A DNA stretch of 13,453 bases from a bacterium. Its GTDB lineage: Bacteria; Babelota; Babeliae; Babelales; Vermiphilaceae. The DNA lies in the NCBI GenBank assembly GCA_030626185.1, contig DAOUPL010000022.1:1-13453 (forward strand), given 5' to 3'. Position numbers and translations under genes: made by a program. Shown piece after piece: positions 1 to 7,769 of this stretch; the stretch's first letter is position 1; every line of letters starts with the position of its first letter. The notes beneath the pieces are model-generated. The model was not told the DNA's origin. It worked only from the letters and a program-made list of their open reading frames with translations, and made no database searches.

Positions 1-700
1 CAAGGGAAAAATAATAGGTTTTAATTCTGGAATCATTAGTTTTTTGATTTTTGATCCAGATAGCAATTTGATCAATTGCAGAGCGAAATACCTTTTTAAT
101 TATTTCATTTTTTTGTAAAACAATTGTTTCGATCATAACATTGTTTTTTGATTTTATTGATTGAATAATAATTTTATTATTAGATTTTTTTTTTCGTCCA
201 ATAATAAGGTTTTTATTAATGTAGTCAATACGATTTAGGTTATAAAAATATTTATTCTTAATATGTCTTTTTTTAGAATTATTTATGATCGTTGTGTCGC
301 ATTTAATAATAAAGTTTTTGTTTTTAATGCAAAATAATGAATATGCTAGATTGATGTTGATACGCAGGCATTCTTCAAATGTAAGATTGTTATTTTGATA
401 ATAAAAAATTTGTGCAAACTTGTAGTCGGTTGGTGTTTTTTCTTCTAACCATAAAGGTACGTTGTATTTTTCATTTAATAGAGCCAGTAATATAATTTTT
501 TGAATAATTTCAATGGGAAGAAGGTTAAGCCAACAAGCTTCGATTTCTTCATTTTCACATCTATTATAATATTCTTCTGCAAAATGTCGTTCATGCAGAA
601 GGGTAATTTCTTTTAGATACAATGTTTTGCTTAATTCACTTGTGTAAGTGGTAAAAGGAAAGCAAATAATAAAGATATAAAATAACTTTTTGTATTTCAT
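1..700 (-). CDS. Secreted protein with F-box-like motif (partial, runs off left edge)
   Basis: The minus frame is open from ATG at 700 to the window edge (233 codons, no stop), so the C-terminus is missing. Residues 1-21 form a signal peptide: a KYKK start, then a hydrophobic run ending near TYTSE. Residues 57-76 read WLNLLPIEIIQKIILLALLN, which fits the LPxEIxxxI core of eukaryotic F-box motifs. In known families F-box proteins bind Skp1 of SCF ubiquitin ligases, and amoeba-associated bacteria export such proteins as effectors. The rest is rich in Asn, Lys and Ile and I do not recognise it. An AGGA lies about 7 nt upstream of the ATG. It sits 60 nt downstream of radA on the same strand with no terminator between, so co-transcription is possible. 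That it is a gene is secure; the F-box assignment is inference from one motif. Confidence 0.7.
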   Translation of the reverse strand, partial: MKYKKLFYIFIICFPFTTYTSELSKTLYLKEITLLHERHFAEEYYNRCENEEIEACWLNLLPIEIIQKIILLALLNEKYNVPLWLEEKTPTDYKFAQIFYYQNNNLTFEECLRININLAYSLFCIKNKNFIIKCDTTIINNSKKRHIKNKYFYNLNRIDYINKNLIIGRKKKSNNKIIIQSIKSKNNVMIETIVLQKNEIIKKVFRSAIDQIAIWIKNQKTNDSRIKTYYFSL

Positions 701-760
701 GTTTATTCCTGGAGGTATGTTATTTATGTTTAATCTATTTTAGCGAATATAGAGTATTAA

Positions 761-2101
761 TCAATTTTCAAAATTGAATAATGATAATAATTCATAGACA
801 TGTTTGCAGCGAGTTATGTTTTGTTCTTCTATATCTTTTTGTACACCTGAGACAATAAAGGTGTTGATGCCAAAACGTTGCGCTTCTTTAATAAGCATTG
901 GTGCTTTGGTTAGTGGTTTGATCTCACCAGTTAAACTAATTTCTCCCAACGCAAGTGCATCAAGAGGTTGTTGAAAATAACTTGAAAGTAATGCAAGTGC
1001 AATAGCCAAATCACAACCATAGCCGTTAATCTTAATACCACCACTTATTTTTACAAAAATATCATGCGTTGATAATTTTACTTTTAAATATTTTTCTAAG
1101 ATTGCAGCAATCAGCGTCACTTGTTTGTGCGGCAAACCAGAAATAACACGTTGTGGGATGTTCATGCGTGTTGCAATGGTTAATGTTTGTAATTCGATAA
1201 TAAGTGGACGTGAGCCTTCTAGTACGACACTCAACAGTGCGCCAGGTGCATTGCATGAATGCGAAATTGTATGTTTGTTGATGTCACCAACAGGTTGTAA
1301 TCCATGAGTGGTCATTTCAAAAAAACCAAGTTCGTTGATTGTGCCAAATCTATTTTTTACGCTACGCAATACACGAATGTCCCAATTATCATCACGTTGT
1401 AGATAAAATACTGCATCAACCATGTGCTCTAATGTTTTTGGTCCCGCAATGGTACCTTCTTTGGTGATGTGTCCAGTAATGATGATGGTGATGTGATGTT
1501 CTTTTGCCAAACGCATAAGTGCAAATGTTGCTTCACGCAATTGGCTAATGCTGCCAGGTAATGTTTGTGCGTCAGAAAGATAACAATTTTGGATTGAATC
1601 GATAATGATGATATCAGGTTTTTGTTCTTGTGCTGACTGAATAATGTTATGCAATTCTGCTTGATCAGAAAAAAGCATTGCATTATCAGTGCACTTGAGT
1701 CTAATTGCACGTTGTTTTATTTGTGATAACGATTCTTCTGTTGAGAAATACCAGACATTCTGTTTTTGTGCGAGATTATGCGCAACTTGTAGCAACAATG
1801 TTGATTTTCCAATTCCTGGGTCACCAGTAAGCACAATTAATGAATGTGGCATCAAGCCACCACCAACAACTCGATCCCATTCATCAATGTTTGTAGCAAT
1901 TCGTTTGTGCTGTTTACTTTCAATATCTTGTAACGAAGTTAAAGTTGCTACTTTATTAGATCTTTTTTGTGCGGGAGTTTGTTTTGCTGTTGTTTGCTCT
2001 ACAAATGTGTTCCAATTATTGCATTCAGGGCAACAACCGAGCCACTTAATTGTTTTGTAGGTGCAGTTAGAGCAATTGAATGATATTTTTGTTTTGCTCA
2101 T
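761..2101 (-). CDS. radA: DNA repair protein RadA (Sms)
   Basis: RadA is a RecA-like, DnaB-type ATPase that drives branch migration in recombinational repair. The 446-residue protein has all expected parts in order: an N-terminal zinc finger (C10, C13, C24, C27), a Walker A motif GDPGIGKST at 93-101, a Walker B-like DIIIIDSIQ near 163-171, the RadA signature KNRFG near residue 250, and a C-terminal Lon-protease-like domain (GGIKINGYGCDLAIALALL). Length is normal for the family. Its ATG overlaps the stop of the upstream VOC gene by one base (TAATG), so translation is probably coupled. It appears to be the third gene of a minus-strand operon starting near 2939. Nothing looks broken. Confidence 0.97.
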   Translation of the reverse strand: MSKTKISFNCSNCTYKTIKWLGCCPECNNWNTFVEQTTAKQTPAQKRSNKVATLTSLQDIESKQHKRIATNIDEWDRVVGGGLMPHSLIVLTGDPGIGKSTLLLQVAHNLAQKQNVWYFSTEESLSQIKQRAIRLKCTDNAMLFSDQAELHNIIQSAQEQKPDIIIIDSIQNCYLSDAQTLPGSISQLREATFALMRLAKEHHITIIITGHITKEGTIAGPKTLEHMVDAVFYLQRDDNWDIRVLRSVKNRFGTINELGFFEMTTHGLQPVGDINKHTISHSCNAPGALLSVVLEGSRPLIIELQTLTIATRMNIPQRVISGLPHKQVTLIAAILEKYLKVKLSTHDIFVKISGGIKINGYGCDLAIALALLSSYFQQPLDALALGEISLTGEIKPLTKAPMLIKEAQRFGINTFIVSGVQKDIEEQNITRCKHVYELLSLFNFEN

Positions 2102-2508
2102 TAATCTTTAGGTCCTGCCCAGAAAAATGGATTATACGCAATTTCCCAAAGATGACCATCTAAATCTGCAAAGTAACCAGAAAATCCACCCCAATCAGTT
2201 TTTTGTGCTTCTTTGGTGATAGTTGCACCAGCTTTTTTAGCTTGTTGCAAAACAGCAATAACTTCATCTTCGCTTGCAACGTTGTGCGCAAGTGATACGC
2301 CACGAAAACCAGAACTATTTTTTTCAACTTTTGCATCTTCTGCAAGCAGATCCCATGGATAAAGTGAGAGCCAGCTACCGTTGAGCTTAAAAAATGAAAT
2401 ATCACCTTCAAAAGGCATTTGAGGGAGCCCTAAACCATCTTTGTAGAATGCTGTTGCGCGTTCTAGGTCTTTTGTGCCGAGCGTGATTATGTTAATTCGT
2501 GGTTTCAT
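2101..2508 (-). CDS. VOC (glyoxalase/bleomycin-resistance fold) family protein
   Basis: This 135-residue protein is one vicinal-oxygen-chelate domain. It starts MKPRINIITLGTKDLERATA, the usual first beta strand and helix, followed by FYKDGLGLP. It ends with FADLDGHLWEIAYNP, the typical last strand, whose Glu normally binds the metal. VOC proteins act as lyases, dioxygenases, isomerases or antibiotic-binding proteins, and the substrate cannot be read from sequence. An AGGA lies 6 nt before the ATG. The stop codon shares a base with the radA start, and the upstream gene ends 11 nt away, so the three genes look like one transcript. The family call is secure; the specific function is unknown. Confidence 0.9.
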   Translation of the reverse strand: MKPRINIITLGTKDLERATAFYKDGLGLPQMPFEGDISFFKLNGSWLSLYPWDLLAEDAKVEKNSSGFRGVSLAHNVASEDEVIAVLQQAKKAGATITKEAQKTDWGGFSGYFADLDGHLWEIAYNPFFWAGPKD

Positions 2509-2519
2509 AAAAAATCCTA

Positions 2520-2939
2520 TTATAAGGTTGGATTTTGTTTTTTTTCAGTATTTGTATGAAAGTATGAATAATAGATTCCTGCGCACCCAATACCAAAAGC
2601 AAGAGCTCCACCAATGAGGTATTTAGCGATAACGGTATTAAATTGATCATCTATTTTTGTTGGATCCATTTTAGTTAATGTTGTTGGGATAGAGGTAATA
2701 AATAATAATTCGACTTTTTTACATACTTCTGGGTTGCTTTTTACTAAATCAATGACCGTTTCTTTATTTTGCCAAACTTCAAAAGAGCCGACTAAATGAA
2801 CAAAAGAAAGGCTTGCGATAGCAGTAGAACAGAATTGTGTTACTTTTGTGCTAAAGTTAGGTTGTTTTTTTTCTGCAATAAGTGGTGCTGATGCGAGTAA
2901 TGCAAAAAGCACAAAAGACGAGTATTTGGTTAATTTCAT
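2520..2939 (-). CDS. Small secreted or membrane-anchored protein, unknown function
   Basis: I do not recognise a family in this 139-residue protein. An N-terminal signal peptide is clear (MKLTKYSSFVLFALLASAPL, cleavage near IAEKK). Residues about 110-127 (YLIGGALAFGIGCAGIYY) form a second hydrophobic segment followed by a charged tail, so the mature protein is probably anchored in the inner membrane with most of it in the periplasm. The ATG has a good ribosome site (AGGGA). A likely promoter lies just upstream (TTGCAC, 17 nt, TAAAGT at 2960-2988). It is the first gene of the run leading into the VOC gene and radA, so it may set their expression. Confidence 0.75.
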   Translation of the reverse strand: MKLTKYSSFVLFALLASAPLIAEKKQPNFSTKVTQFCSTAIASLSFVHLVGSFEVWQNKETVIDLVKSNPEVCKKVELLFITSIPTTLTKMDPTKIDDQFNTVIAKYLIGGALAFGIGCAGIYYSYFHTNTEKKQNPTL

Positions 2940-2959
2940 TTTAATTCCCTTTATAAGCC

Positions 2960-2988
2960 ACTTTATTACAGTTTAGCAGATAGTGCAA
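2960..2988 (-). promoter_or_regulatory. Candidate promoter for the 2939-to-761 operon
   Basis: On the minus strand TTGCAC (2988-2983) is followed after 17 nt by TAAAGT (2965-2960), giving a leader of about 15 nt before the ATG at 2939. Match to sigma-70 consensus is moderate. Confidence 0.45.
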
Positions 2989-3014
2989 AAAATTCAATAA
3001 GAAAACTTGCTTTG

Positions 3015-3042
3015 TTGCTTTTATTGGCGATTGTGATAAAAT
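3015..3042 (+). promoter_or_regulatory. Candidate extended -10 promoter for the pseudouridine synthase gene
   Basis: TTGCTT (3015-3020), a 16-nt spacer and TAAAAT (3037-3042), preceded by TG one base upstream as in extended -10 promoters. It lies 35 nt before the ATG at 3078 and is divergent from the promoter at 2960-2988. Confidence 0.5.
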
Positions 3043-3077
3043 AATAATAGTTAAAAAATAGGATAAATGGATAAAAT

Positions 3078-4001
3078 ATGGAAACATTAGCTAAAACAGG
3101 CACTATTCTTACCGCGTATCTCTCTCATGCAGGCGTATCTTCACGTCGTAAAGCAGAAAAATTGGTCAAGCAGGGCCTAGTTACCGTTAATGATGTTGTG
3201 GTCAAAACGCCGTGCCATCGTGTGCAAAAAGACGATGTGGTTGTCTATACAGGTAAAGATGCAGAAGAATCGAATGCTTCAGAATCTGTTCTTTCGGTCT
3301 ATTTATCGCATGCAGGCGTATCTTCACGCCGTAAAGCGAGTGAGTTGATCAAAAAAGGTTTAGTTACCGTTAACGATGTTGTGATTAAAAAACCATCTCA
3401 TCGCCTAGAAACTAATGATATCGTTGTGTATGATGGCAAAAGAGTTGTAGTAAATAAAGAATTTACTTATATTCTGCTCAATAAGCCACGTGCATGTATA
3501 ACTACTACGTCGGATGAAAAAGGACGTACTTCGGTTATGGATTTATTGTCAAAGCAGTTACTCCGTAAAAACTTATATCCGGTTGGAAGGCTTGATTGTA
3601 ACACCACAGGTTTGTTGTTACTAACAAATGATGGTGAGTTGGCCAATCGATTAATGCATCCAAAATTTAATGTAAAAAAAACTTATTTGGTTCGTGTGCA
3701 TAAACCAATTGAACAAAAAGATATTGATCGCATCAAAAAGGGTGTTCGATTACCTGATGGTGTTATGAAGTTTGATCGTATTTCTTGTTATGTTTCATCA
3801 AAAGAAACTCGTGCACAAGTGACGTTACATAGTGGTAAAAAACGTATTATTCGTCGTGTGTTTGAAACTCTTGGCTATAGCATGTGTCGTTTAGAGCGTG
3901 TTGCGTATGGTAACGTTGACATTAAAGGGTTATCGCGTGGCGAATCGCGTGAGTTGACGCGTTTAGAGATCAAAAGATTACGTTCAATTGTTAAGTTGTA
4001 A
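3078..4001 (+). CDS. RsuA/RluB/RluE/RluF-type rRNA pseudouridine synthase with duplicated S4 domain
   Basis: Enzymes of this family convert a specific uridine in 16S or 23S rRNA to pseudouridine. The catalytic domain is complete: the GRLD motif with catalytic Asp173 (PVGRLDCNTTGLLLLTNDGE) and the YILLNKPRACITT motif near 131. The protein is 307 residues. Its oddity is the N-terminus: two S4 RNA-binding domains in tandem, residues about 10-58 and 71-119, both beginning with YLSHAGVSSRRKA and continuing GLVTVNDVV. The repeat unit is exactly 61 codons and much of the DNA is identical, so it looks like a fairly recent in-frame duplication. Family members normally have a single S4 domain. Which rRNA site is modified cannot be decided here; RluB is the closest in form. 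Confidence 0.92.
   Translation: METLAKTGTILTAYLSHAGVSSRRKAEKLVKQGLVTVNDVVVKTPCHRVQKDDVVVYTGKDAEESNASESVLSVYLSHAGVSSRRKASELIKKGLVTVNDVVIKKPSHRLETNDIVVYDGKRVVVNKEFTYILLNKPRACITTTSDEKGRTSVMDLLSKQLLRKNLYPVGRLDCNTTGLLLLTNDGELANRLMHPKFNVKKTYLVRVHKPIEQKDIDRIKKGVRLPDGVMKFDRISCYVSSKETRAQVTLHSGKKRIIRRVFETLGYSMCRLERVAYGNVDIKGLSRGESRELTRLEIKRLRSIVKL
3110..3440 (+). repeat. In-frame tandem duplication encoding two S4 domains
   Basis: The segment starting GCAGGCGTATCTTCACG at 3129 recurs at 3312, an offset of 183 nt or 61 codons. The copies stay similar over roughly 150 nt on each side of the offset, with mostly silent or conservative changes. Confidence 0.85.
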
Positions 4002-4028
4002 GTTTACGCTTTTTTTCTTATTAAATTT

Positions 4029-4056
4029 TTTACTTGTGCTATGCTTGCACTATTAA
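4029..4056 (+). promoter_or_regulatory. Possible promoter for murA
   Basis: TTTACT (4029-4034), 16 nt, TATTAA (4051-4056) in the 82-nt gap before murA. The match is weak and murA may also be read through from the upstream gene, as no terminator hairpin is visible. Confidence 0.3.
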
Positions 4057-4083
4057 TTGTTTTGTTAAAAAGGAACAAGAAGT

Positions 4084-5409
4084 ATGGAGCAAGTATTAGT
4101 TATTAATAAATCCTCTGCCTTATCAGGCTCAGTGCAATCTCATGGCGCAAAAAACGCTGTTTTGCCAATTTTAGCATCACTTATCTTAACGCATGGTAAA
4201 TCAGTTCTAACAAATGTACCATTTTCTAGCGACACCATGTGCATGATTAATTTATTACGATTACTCGGTGCTCAAATAAAGATTGTACGTGATGAACATA
4301 TTTTGTTTGTCGATACCACGTTACTTGATGGCTCACGTGTGCCATTAGAGATTATGCAACAAATGCGGGCGTCAATTTTAGTTTTGGGCCCATTATTGTA
4401 TCGCTGTGGCAAAGCACATGTTGCTCTGCCAGGAGGCTGCGTTATTGGTAAGCGTTCAATTAATTTTCATTTGAGTGGTTTGTCGACGCTTGGTGCATGC
4501 GTTGATCAAAAAGATGATGGTATTCATGTACGCGTTGAGCGACTCATTGGTGATGCGATTGTATTTGATTATCCATCAGTTGGCGCAACAGAAAATCTTT
4601 TGATGGCTGCTGTTGGTGCACAAGGAACAACAAAAATAGTTAACGCTTCACTTGAGCCAGAAGTTATGGATCTTATTGTTGTGTTACGTAAAATGGGTGC
4701 AAATATTACTATTACACCGCCAGCCACCATTGTTGTGCATGGCGTTGCAACATTAAAGCCGATAGAGCATAGCATTATTCCTGATCGATTAGAAGTTGGC
4801 ACGTTGTTGTGTGCTGTTGCGGCTACAAAAGGTGATGTGTTAGTTTCTGGTGTACGTGCAGATACAATGACGATGTTTTTGCACAAATTGCGACAAATGG
4901 GGCATGATGTGTTAGTTGGTGATAACGACAGTGTTATCGAATTGCGCAGTACCAATAATCCACAAAGTGTTTCGTTTAAAACAGGGCCATATCCTGCATT
5001 TCCGACTGATTTGCAAGCACCAATGATGGCGTTACAAACCATTGCTCATGGCACCAGTTACATTCAAGAAACAGTGTTTGAAAATCGTTTAGTGCACGTG
5101 AGGGAATTGCAAAAAATGGGTGCACAAATCAATGTTACGGGCAATTGTGCCACGGTAATTGGCGTTGATCAATTGTATGGCGCAAATGTTATTGCAAGTG
5201 ATATTCGTGCATCAGCTTCACTGGCAATCGCTGGTTTTGTTGCGCATGGGCAGACACAAGTGACCGGTATTCAGCATTGGCGTCGCGGGTATGAATCGTT
5301 AGAAAATATGTTGTTACAACTTGGTGCACGCATCAGAGTTGATCAACAAATGATGAGTTACGCAAGTCATGATGAAAATAAACGTAAACAAGATGCACGT
5401 TACAAATAA
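4084..5409 (+). CDS. murA: UDP-N-acetylglucosamine 1-carboxyvinyltransferase
   Basis: MurA transfers enolpyruvate from PEP to UDP-GlcNAc, the first committed step of peptidoglycan synthesis, in the cytoplasm. The 441-residue protein keeps the substrate-binding Lys23-Asn24 (HGAKNAVLPILA) and the active-site loop LPGGCVIGKRSINFHL with Cys119. This Cys is the residue alkylated by fosfomycin in other bacteria and is Asp in naturally resistant groups such as Chlamydia. The later motif EVGTLLCAVAATKG and the PYPAFPTDLQAP segment are also typical. A good ribosome site (AAGGA, 4070-4074) precedes the ATG. Its last 10 bp overlap the tail of convergent atpG. Presence of an intact MurA implies that the organism makes peptidoglycan precursors. 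Confidence 0.97.
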   Translation: MEQVLVINKSSALSGSVQSHGAKNAVLPILASLILTHGKSVLTNVPFSSDTMCMINLLRLLGAQIKIVRDEHILFVDTTLLDGSRVPLEIMQQMRASILVLGPLLYRCGKAHVALPGGCVIGKRSINFHLSGLSTLGACVDQKDDGIHVRVERLIGDAIVFDYPSVGATENLLMAAVGAQGTTKIVNASLEPEVMDLIVVLRKMGANITITPPATIVVHGVATLKPIEHSIIPDRLEVGTLLCAVAATKGDVLVSGVRADTMTMFLHKLRQMGHDVLVGDNDSVIELRSTNNPQSVSFKTGPYPAFPTDLQAPMMALQTIAHGTSYIQETVFENRLVHVRELQKMGAQINVTGNCATVIGVDQLYGANVIASDIRASASLAIAGFVAHGQTQVTGIQHWRRGYESLENMLLQLGARIRVDQQMMSYASHDENKRKQDARYK

Positions 5410-6245
5410 CTACCAACAAGTTCAGTAAGCTCACGCGTAATTTTCGCTTGGCGTAATTTATTGTACGTCAACTGTGCTTTTTCAAGCATTGTGTCAGCGT
5501 TACGTGTTGCGCCATCCATTGAGATAAAGCGTGATGCATGTTCAGAGAGCAAAGATTCAAATAATGTTTGTTGAATGGTTGCAAACACATACTCTTGTAC
5601 CAAATAATCAAGCACGTCGTGTGCTGGTTGTTCCCAATAATATTGAACACCACTTATTGCGTGTTGTTCAATTGCCAACGGCGTTAAGATTGTTGCTTGC
5701 GGATTACGTACAAAAAAAGATTCACTTTGGTTGCTAATAATTCTAATGCTGGTGTAGGTAGTAATATTTTGTTCGATGATGGTAATAATCTCTTGTGCTA
5801 GTTGCAAATAGTTGTGAGTAGTGAAATAATCAAATGTTTTAATTGTTTGATCTTTATATGTGTTTTGTACAAAATCAACTGTTTTTTTGCCAACGACAAG
5901 AAGATCAAACGCTGAATCAATTTCGTTTTCTAAATAGTTTTGTGCAAACGAGCATAGCGCACTATTAAAGTTACCGCACAATCCTTTTTGTCCACCAATA
6001 AGTAAAATTAATGTTCGTGGTTCTTGATCAGTTATTGTTTGTATAAATGGATGTTGCCATGATGGATTTTTCGCCACTGCGTGATTAAACAAAGTACGCA
6101 CATGTTGTTGATAATCTTTCAGTGTGTCTTGATGTTTACGTAATTGTGAATGTGATGACATAGAGATTAAACGCATAGCATGCGTTATTTTTTTGATCGT
6201 TTTAATTGCTTTTATGCGATTACGTAATTGAATAAGATGCGACAT
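5400..6245 (-). CDS. atpG: F1Fo ATP synthase gamma subunit
   Basis: The gamma subunit is the rotating central stalk of F1. The 281-residue protein is near the usual 285-290. The N-terminal helix (LRNRIKAIKTIKKITHAMRLI) and C-terminal helix (MDGATRNADTMLEKAQLTYN then KLRQAKITRELTELVG) are the two conserved coiled-coil ends, and LLIGGQKGLCGNFN is the conserved Rossmann-like core motif. An AAGG ribosome site lies just before the ATG. In most bacteria atpG lies between atpA and atpD; here neither is adjacent, and it sits alone between convergent murA (10-bp overlap) and the divergent NYN gene. Sequence divergence is moderate but nothing suggests inactivation. Confidence 0.95.
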   Translation of the reverse strand: MSHLIQLRNRIKAIKTIKKITHAMRLISMSSHSQLRKHQDTLKDYQQHVRTLFNHAVAKNPSWQHPFIQTITDQEPRTLILLIGGQKGLCGNFNSALCSFAQNYLENEIDSAFDLLVVGKKTVDFVQNTYKDQTIKTFDYFTTHNYLQLAQEIITIIEQNITTYTSIRIISNQSESFFVRNPQATILTPLAIEQHAISGVQYYWEQPAHDVLDYLVQEYVFATIQQTLFESLLSEHASRFISMDGATRNADTMLEKAQLTYNKLRQAKITRELTELVGSYL

Positions 6246-6262
6246 AACGCCTTTCGTTATCG

Positions 6263-6290
6263 TTACCGTATAAAATTAGTATACTATAAT
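6263..6290 (+). promoter_or_regulatory. Promoter for the NYN nuclease-tsaE operon
   Basis: TTACCG (6263-6268), 16 nt, consensus TATAAT (6285-6290). The start of transcription would be near 6297, leaving a leader of about 17 nt before the ATG at 6314. The neighbouring TATACT read on the other strand could serve atpG, making a compact divergent promoter region. Confidence 0.6.
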
Positions 6291-6313
6291 CATGAGCAAA
6301 GTGTCTGGATTTT

Positions 6314-6901
6314 ATGAAGATTTTTATTGATGCCTACAATTTTCTAAAACGTGGTGGCGGATTACCTGATGATATTTCGCATCAGCAGCGAGAACAGTTT
6401 GTTGCACGTTGCAAAAAGTATGCCAAAAAAAAGGACCATCTGTTAAGCATCGTTTTTGATGGCGGGCAATCATCGATGTACGACAAATATCATGATGGTG
6501 GTGTATGCATTATTTACGCCGGGTATAATTACCTTGCTGATGACGTGATTAAACTAGAAGTTAAAAAGTTACAAGGTACACAAGTGTTGTTGATTAGCAA
6601 CGATCGTGAATTACGAGACTTTGTAAAAAAGTTTGGCGTCTTTGTACTTGCGTGTAATGATTTTGCACAGTATTTGTACGGTGATCAGCAACAAGATAAA
6701 GTTGATGTGAAAAAAGTTGTAAATGGTGTTACAAAAACATCTGATGGCGCAGAAAGTGAAGTTGACCAACTTATGCTCGCACATGCGTATAAAGTACAAC
6801 GTAAAAAAGAAGATCGTGGTATTGTTGATTTGGCAGTTGGTGCGCAGCACAAGTTGTCAAAAAAAGAACGAGCGTTACAACAAATTTTAGAAAAATTATG
6901 A
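6314..6901 (+). CDS. YacP-like NYN domain ribonuclease
   Basis: This 195-residue protein has the PIN-like NYN fold of the YacP/Rae1 family. In Bacillus, Rae1 enters the ribosomal A site and cleaves mRNA. Likely metal-binding and catalytic residues are in place: D6 and N9 (MKIFIDAYNFL), D49 (SIVFDGGQS), D76/D77 (YLADDVIK) and N96-D97 (LLISNDRELRDF). The C-terminal third is Lys/Gln-rich and may bind RNA. The only usable ATG is 6314: the ATG at 6292 runs into a stop within 13 codons. The ribosome site is weak. The stop overlaps the tsaE start as ATGA (6898-6901), so the two genes are translationally coupled. Family is secure; the target RNA is unknown. Confidence 0.85.
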   Translation: MKIFIDAYNFLKRGGGLPDDISHQQREQFVARCKKYAKKKDHLLSIVFDGGQSSMYDKYHDGGVCIIYAGYNYLADDVIKLEVKKLQGTQVLLISNDRELRDFVKKFGVFVLACNDFAQYLYGDQQQDKVDVKKVVNGVTKTSDGAESEVDQLMLAHAYKVQRKKEDRGIVDLAVGAQHKLSKKERALQQILEKL

Positions 6902-7377
6902 CAAAAGAAACTAAAGAATTAATTTATAGTCTTGATGAACTTGATCGTGCGGTTACGCTCTTGAAAAATTGTATGGATCAATGTTCTACTTTTACCTTTA
7001 CGGGCGATCTTGGTGCAGGCAAAACAACGTTAGTCAAAGCATTATTACGTTCGTGTGGCGTGACAGACACGATCACCAGCCCAACGTTCAGTTACGTTAA
7101 TATTTATCGCACGGCAGATGGCAAAACATTTTATCATTTTGATTTGTATCGCGTTGATTCGTTGCAAACGTTTCATAACCTTGGGCTAGATGAATATTTA
7201 TCTCAAGATAATAGTTGGGTGTTTATTGAATGGCCCGCTGTTATTGATAGTTTGTTGGGGGATGATGTTTGTCGAGTTGAATTAGATTATAAAGGGGATA
7301 AAAGGGCTTGTCGCGTTGTTGTGTCCGGCGAAGTTTTAACGAAGATGGAAGCTGAAAGTGGAGACGGATGGTTGTAA
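6898..7377 (+). CDS. tsaE: tRNA t6A37 biosynthesis ATPase TsaE
   Basis: TsaE is the small ATPase that supports TsaB-TsaD in making N6-threonylcarbamoyl-adenosine at position 37 of ANN-reading tRNAs. The 159-residue protein has the P-loop GDLGAGKTT (36-44), then SPTFSYVNIY (61-70), HFDLYRV with Asp82, and VFIEWP with Glu111, the arrangement seen in the E. coli protein. It starts inside the stop of the upstream NYN gene (ATGA). A hairpin terminator follows directly after the stop codon, so this is the end of a two-gene operon. Confidence 0.95.
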   Translation: MTKETKELIYSLDELDRAVTLLKNCMDQCSTFTFTGDLGAGKTTLVKALLRSCGVTDTITSPTFSYVNIYRTADGKTFYHFDLYRVDSLQTFHNLGLDEYLSQDNSWVFIEWPAVIDSLLGDDVCRVELDYKGDKRACRVVVSGEVLTKMEAESGDGWL

Positions 7378-7381
7378 ATAA

Positions 7382-7409
7382 AAAAGAGACGGTTTTATCC
7401 GCCTCTTTT
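7382..7409. terminator. Bidirectional intrinsic terminator
   Basis: AAAAGAG-A-CGG (7382-7392), a TTTTAT loop, and CCG-C-CTCTTTT (7399-7409) make a stem of 10 pairs with one A-C mismatch. Both strands run into A/T tracts, so it can end tsaE on the plus strand and the small secreted gene from the minus strand. Confidence 0.75.
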
Positions 7410-7430
7410 CTTTAAAATTGTTTTATTTTT

Positions 7431-7769
7431 TTATAAGTTAATTGCGTAACCTACTAAAGCATTAGCCATTTTTTCGTAATCATCAGCTTTTAGTTGATTA
7501 CCTTCAGATAGTTTGCCACTTGAGTTTAGTCTTTCACGCAGAACAGCAGCTTTATCTCTTTTCTTTTTAGCTTCTTCTAAAAGATAGTTTTTTACGCATT
7601 CAGTGTATTCAACACTGCTTTTTGTAAATCCTTTTTCGCAGGTGTAGTGCGCTTTTTCAATTATGTTGTCGAGTTGTTCTCTATTTTTACTAAAATTATA
7701 ATCCATACCATTCAAGCCAACAAAACCGAAACCACTGCTTAAAATAGCGATTAAAAGTAATTTTTTCAT
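7431..7769 (-). CDS. Small secreted protein, signal-peptide paralog of the protein at 11085
   Basis: The protein is 112 residues if started at 7769. I chose this ATG because AGGA lies 8 nt upstream and the protein then begins directly with a signal peptide (MKKLLLIAILSSGFGFVGLN, then GMD). The longer start at 7799 would add ten residues in front of the signal. The mature part is helical and charged, with two Cys (in YTCEKG and YTECVK) and no recognisable domain. The signal peptide is nearly the same as that of the gene at 11085-11366, with 33 identical bases, whereas the mature parts differ. Probably periplasmic or exported; function unknown. Confidence 0.75.
   Translation of the reverse strand: MKKLLLIAILSSGFGFVGLNGMDYNFSKNREQLDNIIEKAHYTCEKGFTKSSVEYTECVKNYLLEEAKKKRDKAAVLRERLNSSGKLSEGNQLKADDYEKMANALVGYAINL

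Noticed and set aside
1062..2060. Small open frames antisense or in other frames inside radA
   Set aside because: They overlap a fully conserved radA, encode low-complexity Cys-rich or hydrophobic peptides, and have no start signals.
4569..5042. 157-codon minus-strand frame inside murA
   Set aside because: It is a shadow of murA codon usage, with no ribosome site and no recognisable motif.
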